Assembly (NCBI RefSeq): GCF_902706605.1
Contig: NZ_CACSLH010000013.1
Coordinates: forward strand, 1 to 64,000
Origin: Enterococcus sp. CSURQ0835
Lineage (GTDB): Bacteria > Bacillota > Bacilli > Lactobacillales > Enterococcaceae
Reading direction: 5' to 3'
DNA: 64,000 nucleotides
Shown one piece after another: positions 38,349-46,400 of this stretch. Made by a program: the position numbers and the translations under genes. The notes below the pieces were generated by a model. It was not told the DNA's origin. It searched no databases and was given only the letters and a program-made list of their open reading frames with translations. Numbering within the stretch: position 1 is the stretch's first letter; each line of letters begins with the position of its first letter.

Positions 38349-39791
38349 ATGGAAAACTTTTTTAAATTAAAAGCCCAAAAAACGACGGTCTCGACTGAAG
38401 TTATGGCAGGTGTGACCACCTTTTTTGCAATGAGTTATATTTTATTCGTCAATCCGACCATCTTGTCAGCTGCTGGGATGCCGTTTCAAGCCGTCTTCCT
38501 AGCCACGATCATCGCATCAGTCATCGGAACGCTCGTGATGGGATTATTTGCTAATGTGCCTTACGCTCAAGCACCGGGCATGGGGTTGAATGCTTTTTTC
38601 ACTTACACAGTTGTGTTTGGCTTAGGCTATTCGTGGCAAGAAGCGCTGGCAATGGTTTTTATCTGCGGTTTGATCAATATTTTGATCACCGTCACTAAGA
38701 TTCGTAAGCTGATCATCCATGCGATTCCGGAAAGTATGCAACACGCAATCGGCGGCGGGATCGGGATCTTCGTCGCGTATGTCGGGATCAAAAATGCCGG
38801 ACTGTTAGCTTTTAGCGGAGATTCAAGTGCCATCACTTCCAGTGTCGTAGAAAAAGGAAAAGCAACGAGTGTGGCGTTGAATTCTAGCGTGGTTCCAGCT
38901 TTAGCGAACTTCAACAATCCAGCGATTTTACTAGCTGTCTTTGGTCTCATCTTGATGACGGTCTTAGTGTTGAAAAAAGTTCCTGGTGCGATCTTACTAG
39001 GAATTTTGATCACGACTTTAGTGGGAATCCCCGCGGGTGTCGTAGATCTTAGCGCGATCGATTTCCACGCTAATTCGCTTAGCAGCTCTGTCAGCGAATT
39101 AGGGACGACGTTTGGTGCAGCATTTGGCTCACACGGGATGGGCGCTTTGTTCAGTGATTCTAGTAAATTACCGCAAGTTTTGATGACGATCTTAGCCTTT
39201 AGTTTATCCGATACGTTTGATACGATCGGAACTTTCATCGGGACTGGCCGCCGTACCGGAATTTTTTCTGAAGCAGATGAACAAGCGATCGATTCCGCTA
39301 GCAGCAGTGGCTTTAAAACCAAAATGGATCGCGCATTGTTCGCAGATGCGATCGCAACTTCGATCGGTGCGATCTTTGGGACCTCCAACACGACCACATA
39401 TGTCGAATCGGCAGCCGGCATCGGAGCTGGCGGTCGTACTGGGCTGACTTCCGTTGTCGTCGCGCTTTTGTTTGCTTTGAGCAGTTTGTTCTCGCCACTG
39501 ATTGCGATCGTTCCCACCCAAGCGACTGCTGCTGCTTTGATCTTAGTTGGCGTCATGATGATGGCTTCGTTTGCTGAAATCAACTGGACTGACTTAGAAG
39601 AAGCGGTGCCTGCTTTTTTTGCCAGCATCTTCATGGGACTTTGCTACAGCATCTCTTATGGAATCGCAGCTGGCTTTATCTTTTATGCGTTGACCAAAGT
39701 CGTCAATGGCAAAGCAAAAGATGTCTCGCCAGTTTTATGGATCGTCAATGTATTGTTCATCGCAAACTTCATCATCTTAGCGATCTTATAA
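38349..39791 (+). CDS. pbuG: NCS2-family purine permease, PbuG/AzgA type
   Basis: A 480-aa, 12-14-helix permease for hypoxanthine, guanine or adenine, driven by protons. The family signatures are clear: GVTTFFAMSYILFVNP at the N terminus, the substrate segment QAPGMGLNAFFTYTVV, ESMQHAIGGGIGIFVAYVG, and SDTFDTIGTFIGTGRRTG, then GTSNTTTYVESAAGIGAGGRTG. The nearest ribosome binding site (AAAGGAGCTC) is 13 nt from ATG, longer than usual. I see no purine riboswitch in the ~100-bp leader. Which purine it prefers cannot be told. Confidence 0.93.
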   Translation: MENFFKLKAQKTTVSTEVMAGVTTFFAMSYILFVNPTILSAAGMPFQAVFLATIIASVIGTLVMGLFANVPYAQAPGMGLNAFFTYTVVFGLGYSWQEALAMVFICGLINILITVTKIRKLIIHAIPESMQHAIGGGIGIFVAYVGIKNAGLLAFSGDSSAITSSVVEKGKATSVALNSSVVPALANFNNPAILLAVFGLILMTVLVLKKVPGAILLGILITTLVGIPAGVVDLSAIDFHANSLSSSVSELGTTFGAAFGSHGMGALFSDSSKLPQVLMTILAFSLSDTFDTIGTFIGTGRRTGIFSEADEQAIDSASSSGFKTKMDRALFADAIATSIGAIFGTSNTTTYVESAAGIGAGGRTGLTSVVVALLFALSSLFSPLIAIVPTQATAAALILVGVMMMASFAEINWTDLEEAVPAFFASIFMGLCYSISYGIAAGFIFYALTKVVNGKAKDVSPVLWIVNVLFIANFIILAIL

Positions 39792-39801
39792 AAAGTCAAA
39801 C

Positions 39802-39852
39802 GAAAACGAGCACGTTTCAACGGTCAATCCGTTTGAAGCGTGCTCGTTTTTT
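39802..39852. terminator. Bidirectional terminator between pbuG and yclK
   Basis: AAAACGAGCACG(C)TTCAA and its complement TTGAAGCGTGCTCGTTTT form a long stem around a loop that also contains ACGG/CCGT, between convergent genes. Confidence 0.88.
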
Positions 39853-39866
39853 GAAGTCAAAATCGG

Positions 39867-41354
39867 TTAGTCGCTAGCCGCGGTCGCCTGTTTCGGGAAC
39901 GTAATGATAAATGTCGTGCCTTGTCCCAGTTCACTGGCGACATTGATCGTGCCTTTATGCAGCCGAACGATTTCTTGCACGATGGCTAGTCCTAAGCCTG
40001 ACTCACCATATTTCGTATTCTTTCGGGATGGATCGACTTTGTAATACCGATCCCAAATATTTTGCGCTTGTTCTTTGGTCATTCCGATCCCAGTATCTGA
40101 AATTTCAATCACCGTACTCGTACTTGTTTCATGAGCTGTTAAGCGAATCGTGCCATCGGTGGTAAACTGGATCGCATTTTGAGTGATGTTGACCATCACT
40201 TGAATAAACCGATCGTAATCGGCGTAGACCATCACTGGCTCAGTGGTTGCTAAAATTAACTGATCACCTGCTGCTTCAGCTTTCCCCTTTAATTGGGTGG
40301 TGAGATCCTTTAACGCTTCCGTAGCATTGAAAGTCATCATCTCCACGACGATCTGACCCGTTCGGATTTTTTCGTAGTCGAGGTTCTCATTGACTAATCG
40401 GATCAATCGGGATGTTTCATTTTGCATCAATTTGATGGCTTTGCCTTTTTGATCTTCCGGAATCGCATTATATTGCAAGCCTTCTAAGAGACCATTGATC
40501 GTAGTAAGAGGCGTACGCATCTCATGAGCAGCGTCAGCCATAAATTGACGCCGTCGTTCTTCCAAGCGTTCGATTTCTTCATTGGAATCTTTTAAAGAAT
40601 CCGCCATCATATTAAAATCATTGGCTAAATCATCCAACTCATCTCGATTTTTATTGGCGATCGTAACATCAAAATTGCCGTTTGCGATCTCTTTTGTTGC
40701 TGAACGCATTCGATTGATCCGCCGAACTTGTCGGGTAGCTAAAAAGTAACTGACTAAAATCGCGACGAATAATGCGATGATAAAACCTTTCAGCAAATCG
40801 CTAGTCACAGAATTGACACTCGTTTCCACGTTGACAGCCGGCTGACTGACCACTAAAACGCCATAAAAATTCGTTCCTTCTAAAAATAATGGCACCATCG
40901 CATAAGAAGTCGCTTGCTTCGCGCCATAAATATTCAGCGGGCCCGTGATCTTTTGTTGCTGACCTTTTTTCAGCAGTGCCCATTGATCGGCCGTGATCAA
41001 ATGTTTGTTGATCGCTTCAGTTTGGCCCCCATATTGTTGGTCAGAAGCAGGTGTGGGGTATTCAATTGTTTTGTGTTGATTGAAAAAAACAAAATTTACT
41101 TCTTGCTGACTCAAAAAACCTTCCGTCAAATAGATCGAAGCTTTAAACGCGCTATCGCTATCCATATTATCATTGACTTGCGTGCTCAAACGCTTGGTCG
41201 TTTTTTCGATCGAACGTGCATAACCGAATAATTGCTGGTAATTATTGTCTTCCATACTGCGCCGCGTGAATTGAGTAAAAGAAACGCCTAAAACAAGCAA
41301 GATGAGTAAGATCAAGATCCCAAAGGCCACGAGCTGCTGATAAAGATACTTCAT
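39867..41354 (-). CDS. yclK: Sensor histidine kinase, YclK type
   Basis: A 495-aa sensor kinase. Two membrane helices (about residues 10-30 and 160-185) flank an extracellular sensor of ~130 residues. HAMP is followed by the H-box DAAHEMRTPLTTINGL, the N-box NITQNAIQFT, the G1 box DTGIGM and the G2 box GESGLGLAIVQEI. Its ATG at 41354 overlaps the yclJ stop by one base (TGATG), so expression is coupled. The partner regulator is a clear YclJ homologue, which names the pair. In B. subtilis YclJK responds to low oxygen via ResDE; whether that holds here is not known. It is next to the grd operon. Confidence 0.85.
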   Translation of the reverse strand: MKYLYQQLVAFGILILLILLVLGVSFTQFTRRSMEDNNYQQLFGYARSIEKTTKRLSTQVNDNMDSDSAFKASIYLTEGFLSQQEVNFVFFNQHKTIEYPTPASDQQYGGQTEAINKHLITADQWALLKKGQQQKITGPLNIYGAKQATSYAMVPLFLEGTNFYGVLVVSQPAVNVETSVNSVTSDLLKGFIIALFVAILVSYFLATRQVRRINRMRSATKEIANGNFDVTIANKNRDELDDLANDFNMMADSLKDSNEEIERLEERRRQFMADAAHEMRTPLTTINGLLEGLQYNAIPEDQKGKAIKLMQNETSRLIRLVNENLDYEKIRTGQIVVEMMTFNATEALKDLTTQLKGKAEAAGDQLILATTEPVMVYADYDRFIQVMVNITQNAIQFTTDGTIRLTAHETSTSTVIEISDTGIGMTKEQAQNIWDRYYKVDPSRKNTKYGESGLGLAIVQEIVRLHKGTINVASELGQGTTFIITFPKQATAASD

Positions 41355-42073
41355 CAAGCAACCCCAGCATCATCGAATTTGTAGCCGACGCCCCAGACCG
41401 TTTGAATGACTTGTGGTCCGACTTTCTCGATTTTTTGCCGCAGTTTTTTGATATGGGCATCTACCGTTCGTTCATCACCAAAATATTGATAATCCCACAC
41501 TAGTTCCAATAGTTGTTCGCGGGTAAAAACTTGCCGCGGCTTTTTAGCCATCGTGTACAACAAATCAAATTCTTTCGGCGTCAAACCTTCGATCGCTTGG
41601 CCATTTAAGTAAGCTTCCCGAGTTTTTAGATTCATCTTAAAATGATCCGTTTTGATATCAAACGTCGTATCTTCATTTTGTTTCGGCTCTTGAACGTCAC
41701 TAGTCAATTCACTGCGCCGATGTAATGCCTTGATCCGCGCAATCAAAGTCAACGGTGAAAAAGGCTTGGTGACATAATCATCGGCTCCCATCTCAAGACC
41801 GATCACTTGGTCGCTTTCGGAATCGCGGGCTGTCAGCATGATGATCGGTACGGTACTAGAAACTTTGCGGATTTCACGTCCCACTTCCATCCCATCCATG
41901 CCGGGCAAATTCAAATCAAGTGTGATCATATCCCATTTTTGGGGTTCAGCTAAAAAAGCAGCTAGCCCTTCTTTTCCATCGTACTTGAACGTCGCTTCCC
42001 AACCCTCATTTAAAAAAAACATCTGCATCATCTCTGAAACTGATTCATTATCTTCAATCATTAAAATATTCAT
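41354..42073 (-). CDS. yclJ: Response regulator, OmpR family, YclJ type
   Basis: A 239-aa response regulator. The receiver domain begins MNILMIEDNESVSEMMQMFF, with the phospho-acceptor Asp in TLDLNLPGMDGM, MLTARDSESDQVIGLEMGAD and DYVTKPFSPLTLIARI. These segments match B. subtilis YclJ closely. A winged-helix DNA-binding domain follows (LTPKEFDLLYTMA, DERTVDAHIKKLRQKIE). GGAGGGG lies upstream of the ATG at 42073; ten extra residues in the longer frame are rejected. It forms a two-gene operon with yclK. Confidence 0.9.
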   Translation of the reverse strand: MNILMIEDNESVSEMMQMFFLNEGWEATFKYDGKEGLAAFLAEPQKWDMITLDLNLPGMDGMEVGREIRKVSSTVPIIMLTARDSESDQVIGLEMGADDYVTKPFSPLTLIARIKALHRRSELTSDVQEPKQNEDTTFDIKTDHFKMNLKTREAYLNGQAIEGLTPKEFDLLYTMAKKPRQVFTREQLLELVWDYQYFGDERTVDAHIKKLRQKIEKVGPQVIQTVWGVGYKFDDAGVA

Positions 42074-42297
42074 AATACCCCTCCATCTGGCAAGTGTTCT
42101 CATCGTCTAGTATACGCTAAAACTTTTTTTTCAACCATTATCTTACCGGTTTATTCAAAAAGAGTTCAGCCTTTTTTCATGAAGTATCTGCATTTAATTT
42201 AGCAAACAGACCCTAAATGAAGCTTAAATAGATCCCTTTCATAAAAAAGTGATGCGCAAATAGCCAGCTCACTTACACCTTGGTCGAGCCAAATAGC

Positions 42298-42336
42298 AAA
42301 ACAGACTAGGAACTCTAACCAGTCCTAGTCTGTTTT
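42298..42336 (-). terminator. Terminator of the grd operon
   Basis: On the minus strand AAAACAGACTAGGA and TCCTAGTCTGTTTT form a perfect 14-bp stem around an 11-nt loop, 6 nt after the grdD stop codon. This marks the end of the glycine reductase transcript. Confidence 0.92.
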
Positions 42337-42342
42337 AAAAAG

Positions 42343-43497
42343 TTATAAATAATTTTTTGCCTGTAATATGTCACAAGCAGCACTTGCGTTAGCTTCATTG
42401 ACTAATAAAATCGGACCGGTACATCCCATCCCGCTTTCCGCATAGATCTGCGCTTGCCACAATGCTTGGACGGCTGCTTCTAATTCTAATATATCAATGC
42501 CGGCTATCTCTTTGGTGACGATTTCTTTCGTTGGTGCGCTAACTTCTCCTTGGACTGGTGAGACAGGTTTTAACTGCTCGCAAATTTCGACTAGATTGGC
42601 GCGTTTTGCGGCCGTGTATTCATCGGCACTGATTTTTTTCAAGCCGCCTTTAGCTAATTGATACGCGTATTCTAAGGCATTTTCGATTACTGGCGCACCA
42701 CTTGCCCGTGAGACGATACAAATATTTTGCGTACCGGCTTCACCGATCCCAGGCCCATAACCAGCCCCGGCTACTTCATAGCCTCCACCACTAGTATAAG
42801 CGGAAAATAATTTCATTAAAATATTTCCCGTCAAACTATCGCAGACGACCACATCGACACTTGCAGTCAACAGATCATTTCCCCGCAAAAAGGTACCGCC
42901 GTCTGCTCGTTGGCTTTTGCCAAAATGTAGTTCATAGCCATTTGTTTTCAATTGTTGCAACGCACGTTCGGCAGTCTTCGCACCCTCGATATTCAACAAG
43001 CCGATCGTCGGCTGTTTGATCCCTAGTGTCTTGGCTACTGCGATACCGTTGAGGGCATTTAACACGAGCGCTTCATTGCGCACTGCACTGGTCGTTCCAG
43101 TCGTCGTTGCGATCAATAATGGTTTTCCAAAAGCCGGTGTTACGATTTTCCCAACGGTCGAAACACCGATAGGAAAATTATAATGCAACGTGACACAGCC
43201 TTGGATCAGATCACTAGCTAAGGCTGCTTCCATTAGTTGAGCGGCTGATTTTTGACAACGATCCGTCGCTAAATGTTCAAAGTCACCCGTCCAATCTGTC
43301 GTTGCGCCGATCAGTACAAGTTCAAAATCATTTTTTTGTTTGATCGCATAAGCGGCTTGTTTCATTACCTCAAGTCCTAATTCACTTCCATCAATGGTGA
43401 GGCCAATCTTCAGTTTCGGGCCGACTTGTCCAGTCTCTAAGCCGGTCGCTAATTCTGTAAAAACTTTTTTGATCGTTTGATTGACTTGCTCAGACAT
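42343..43497 (-). CDS. grdD: Glycine reductase complex component C, subunit alpha (GrdD)
   Basis: A 384-aa subunit of protein C. Together with GrdC it takes the carboxymethyl group from the selenocysteine of GrdA, forms an acetyl thioester and releases acetyl phosphate. The C-terminal segment SGMGCTGPILLVNEANAS holds Cys359, the residue reported as the acetyl carrier in the Eubacterium acidaminophilum enzyme, at the same position. The rest resembles phosphate acyltransferases of the PlsX/Pta kind (VVCDSLTGNILMKLFSAYTSG, cited in part). AGAGGTG precedes ATG. It is the last gene of the operon, 10 nt after grdC. Confidence 0.95.
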   Translation of the reverse strand: MSEQVNQTIKKVFTELATGLETGQVGPKLKIGLTIDGSELGLEVMKQAAYAIKQKNDFELVLIGATTDWTGDFEHLATDRCQKSAAQLMEAALASDLIQGCVTLHYNFPIGVSTVGKIVTPAFGKPLLIATTTGTTSAVRNEALVLNALNGIAVAKTLGIKQPTIGLLNIEGAKTAERALQQLKTNGYELHFGKSQRADGGTFLRGNDLLTASVDVVVCDSLTGNILMKLFSAYTSGGGYEVAGAGYGPGIGEAGTQNICIVSRASGAPVIENALEYAYQLAKGGLKKISADEYTAAKRANLVEICEQLKPVSPVQGEVSAPTKEIVTKEIAGIDILELEAAVQALWQAQIYAESGMGCTGPILLVNEANASAACDILQAKNYL

Positions 43498-43507
43498 CTA
43501 CTCACCT

Positions 43508-45037
43508 CTACTTCAAACTCGCAGCAAATGCTCGTAAAGCAGCTGCGACTTCTTTTTTCACTAAGACTTCCAGATCCGCTTGCTCAACAGCCTCGACTTT
43601 GCCTGGATTACGCTCTAACACGATCGAAACACCGTCAAATAAATTGGTCATGCGGCCTAAAAACAATGACCCTTTACCCACGATCATCGCACGGTTTTTT
43701 GTTCCACTCATCAGATCTTCAGTCGCAAAACCTAAATACGGCACCCCACTTGGAATATGTCCTTGGGTTGGCGCCCACCCGACTAATGCTTTTTGATTCA
43801 CAAAATTCAGCAGCTCTTTTTTCTCGATATCTTTTCTTAAGACTCCGATGGCACCGATCATTTTCAAATTGGCGAGTGGAACATCACCAGCTCCAGCAGG
43901 CTTAGTGATATCTGGATTTTGCATCTCGACGGAGTAAACATCTACCTCTTCAACTGATAGATCTGCTTTTTTCAAGGCATCACTGATCAAAGCTGTCGTC
44001 ACTGCTTGCGGGCTTGAACCACTGGAAACTTTGTGCCTTCCGGTCAAATCATGACGCAAAACAGGATGGCTGCCGTCATTCTCACTGATCAGCACCGCAA
44101 AGCCGCCTAAAACATCTTCTAAAATCGGTAAGCCTTTTGCCACATGCGACTTGCCATTCATGCCAAGTTTCGCTGCCGCGCCACCTGCTACCACGACTAC
44201 GTTTTGATACGTGCCCGCAGCGACTAATGAAGCTGCTGAGATCAATGCATGAGTCGGCCCAGCGCAAAAACTTCGAAGATCACTTCCAGTCGCATTGACA
44301 CAATCGCAAGCTTCCGCGATCGCTTTAGCAAAATTCCCACCCCCTCGCTGGTTCATATCTCCACAAGCTTCCTCACTGCATTCGATGACATAATCAACGG
44401 TGTGAGGATCAATTTTCCGAGTCGCAAACAATTGGCGTAAAGCTAAGATGCCACTAGCTTTGACGACTAGATTTTCTAACATGACATGTGCGTTTAAATT
44501 GATATCTAATTGATGAGCGCGGCTGACACACCCGACTAGTTGTCGGTTATAATACAGCCCTTCTGCTGCATTTTCTGTCCGTTCTTTTTCTAACCACTCT
44601 AACGATTTCGTATTTTTGATTTGATCGACGTCTTGCTTAAATAGTGGGTGAGCAGCTAATGCTTGGCGAACTTTTTCCGCGAAGTCTTCTTCTAAGTGAA
44701 CCAATTCAAAAACATCCGCGATTTGGAGTAGCCCATAAAATTCTAGCTCAGGCATGATCTCTCCGAATTTTCCGAAACGTTCACCTGAAATTTCCGTCTT
44801 GACCCAAGGTTGAGGCAATTCTTTTAACTGTTCATAAGGTAAGTTTCCGATATACGTTTGATTCGGAGCATAATTCACCACTTCCGTATATGTCCGTAAA
44901 TGTTCATCCAGCTGACGCAAATACTCGCTATCGGGCGTGGTGATTTTTTCAGTCGTTTGCGTAGTCCCATTGTGTTCGATCATATCAGGTGTATGGATCA
45001 ACACATAACTGGCCCCGCGTAAAGTTGAATAGTTCAT
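43508..45037 (-). CDS. grdC: Glycine reductase complex component C, subunit beta (GrdC)
   Basis: A 509-aa subunit of protein C, with the thiolase/KAS III-like fold reported for GrdC. It opens with LRGASYVLIHTPDMIEHNGT, a stretch that I recognise from clostridial GrdC. Further segments are VIECSEEACGDMNQRGGGNF, CVNATGSDLRSFCAGPTHAL with a likely active-site cysteine, and PTQGHIPSGVPYLGFA. AGGAGCG lies upstream of ATG. It is co-transcribed with trxA (12 nt upstream) and grdD. The length equals that of the clostridial protein, so the gene looks intact. Confidence 0.95.
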   Translation of the reverse strand: MNYSTLRGASYVLIHTPDMIEHNGTTQTTEKITTPDSEYLRQLDEHLRTYTEVVNYAPNQTYIGNLPYEQLKELPQPWVKTEISGERFGKFGEIMPELEFYGLLQIADVFELVHLEEDFAEKVRQALAAHPLFKQDVDQIKNTKSLEWLEKERTENAAEGLYYNRQLVGCVSRAHQLDINLNAHVMLENLVVKASGILALRQLFATRKIDPHTVDYVIECSEEACGDMNQRGGGNFAKAIAEACDCVNATGSDLRSFCAGPTHALISAASLVAAGTYQNVVVVAGGAAAKLGMNGKSHVAKGLPILEDVLGGFAVLISENDGSHPVLRHDLTGRHKVSSGSSPQAVTTALISDALKKADLSVEEVDVYSVEMQNPDITKPAGAGDVPLANLKMIGAIGVLRKDIEKKELLNFVNQKALVGWAPTQGHIPSGVPYLGFATEDLMSGTKNRAMIVGKGSLFLGRMTNLFDGVSIVLERNPGKVEAVEQADLEVLVKKEVAAALRAFAASLK

Positions 45038-45049
45038 CCTGTTACGCTC

Positions 45050-45370
45050 CTAAATGTATTTTTGGATCAACGCTTCTGCATTTTCTTTCGTACACTCTTC
45101 TTTTGCCACCTCTGCTACTTTTTCACCATTTTTATAAATTGAAACGACCGGTAAGCCTAAAATTTTATGCTGAATGCAAAAACGGCGAACTTTTTTTTGC
45201 GAAGTGTTGAATTTCGTAAAAGCTAATTGCTCACCATATTTTTCAGCTAATTCTTCCATGGCTGGCATCAAAGCCAAACAATTCTCACACGACTCCCCCC
45301 ACCAATCGACTAAAACTAATTCCTTTGCCGTTACTTCTTGATCAAAATTTTCAGTCGTCAATTCGATCAT
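45050..45370 (-). CDS. trxA: Thioredoxin of the glycine reductase operon
   Basis: A 106-aa thioredoxin that should reduce the mixed selenide-sulfide form of GrdA after each turnover. The active site reads WWGESCENCLALMPAM: Cys-Glu-Asn-Cys in place of the usual Cys-Gly-Pro-Cys, as is typical of the atypical thioredoxins in grd operons of amino-acid-fermenting clostridia. The cis-Pro region LGLPVVSIYKNGE is kept. Its ATG overlaps the trxB stop by 4 nt (ATGA), so the reductase and its substrate are translationally coupled. Confidence 0.93.
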   Translation of the reverse strand: MIELTTENFDQEVTAKELVLVDWWGESCENCLALMPAMEELAEKYGEQLAFTKFNTSQKKVRRFCIQHKILGLPVVSIYKNGEKVAEVAKEECTKENAEALIQKYI

Positions 45371-46338
45371 GTTAAGACCCCTCCTTGTTGTTTGATCCGC
45401 TTGACATAATTTTGAGCTGAAAAGGCCGCTGTCGCACCATCACCAGCTGCGGTAATGACTTGCCGCAAAACTTTTGGTCGAAGATCACCGGCGGCAAAAA
45501 CTCCCGCGACTTGTGTTTGCAATGTGTCATCGGTCAACATATAGCCAGCCGTATCTAAGGGAATGAGGCCTTCATAGATTTTAGTATTCGGCACATTTCC
45601 GATAAACACAAAGATCCCAAACAAGCCATCTTCTTCAGTTGCTTCAAAGCGGGTCGTGATCCCCGTTTCGGTATTGCGGATCGTCATAGCTTCCACCATG
45701 CCCGCGCCTTCGATCTTTTCTACCACCGAATTAAAAATGTACTCGATCTTATCATTTGCACGCGCTTGTTCGATGGCGATCGCATCAGCTGTCAAATCAC
45801 TCAAATTTTGGATCAACGTTACTTTCCGAGCAAAACTAGTGATAAACATCGCTTCTTCGACCGCGGAATTTCCGCCCCCGATCACAAACACTTCTAAGTC
45901 TTCAAAAAAGGCACCGTCACATGTAGCACAATATGAAACACCTTTACCTGCCAACTCCCGTTCACCAGGACAACCAATTGCTCTAGGATGCGCGCCATTT
46001 GCACAGATGATCGCATAACTTTCATACGTCGTGCCATCTTGACACGTGACTTTTTTGACCGTCCCAGTTAACTCTAACTGTTCCACTGCTTGACCGACTT
46101 TGATCTGTGCTCCGAATTTTTCTGCTTGTTCTGTCATCCGAGCAATCAATTCCGGTCCACTCGTTTCAGCCGCCGCACCTTTGACTGAACCAGGAAAATT
46201 TGCGATCTCATGCGTTGAAACGATCTGCCCGCCTAGTTTCGTCTTTTCCAAGACTAAGACTTTTAATCGGGCGCGCGCATTGTATAAGGCTGCTGTCAAT
46301 CCAGCTGGCCCCCCGCCAATAATGATCACATCATACAT
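45367..46338 (-). CDS. trxB: Thioredoxin reductase of the glycine reductase operon, atypical NADPH site
   Basis: A 323-aa flavoprotein. The FAD motif IIIGGGPAGLTAALY and the redox-active CATC (137-140) are clear, as is the C-terminal FAD loop GVFAAGDLRPKVLRQV. In the second Rossmann domain GGGNSAVEEA (154-163) is present, but the NADPH-phosphate motif HRRxxxR is replaced: residues 173-184 read VTLIQNLSDLTA. This suggests a donor other than NADPH, perhaps NADH or ferredoxin. AAGGAGT precedes the ATG at 46338; the 19-residue upstream extension is rejected. It lies 62 nt after grdB, with a hairpin between them. Confidence 0.93.
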   Translation of the reverse strand: MYDVIIIGGGPAGLTAALYNARARLKVLVLEKTKLGGQIVSTHEIANFPGSVKGAAAETSGPELIARMTEQAEKFGAQIKVGQAVEQLELTGTVKKVTCQDGTTYESYAIICANGAHPRAIGCPGERELAGKGVSYCATCDGAFFEDLEVFVIGGGNSAVEEAMFITSFARKVTLIQNLSDLTADAIAIEQARANDKIEYIFNSVVEKIEGAGMVEAMTIRNTETGITTRFEATEEDGLFGIFVFIGNVPNTKIYEGLIPLDTAGYMLTDDTLQTQVAGVFAAGDLRPKVLRQVITAAGDGATAAFSAQNYVKRIKQQGGVLT

Positions 46339-46359
46339 AAAGATTGACTCCTTCCACAA

Positions 46360-46390
46360 ACTGCCTGAATGTCTCTTACACTCAGGCAGT
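46360..46390 (-). other. Intercistronic hairpin between grdB and trxB
   Basis: On the minus strand ACTGCCTGA and TTCAGGCAGT pair (9-10 bp) around a 13-nt loop. No T run follows, so it is not an intrinsic terminator; it may set differential mRNA stability of the selenoprotein part and the downstream part. Confidence 0.6.
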
Positions 46391-46400
46391 CCCACTTGTT

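Noticed and set aside
38627-39634. 335-aa open frame opposite pbuG
   Set aside because: Antisense shadow of a long hydrophobic coding region; no ribosome binding site and a Lys/Pro/Ala-biased composition.
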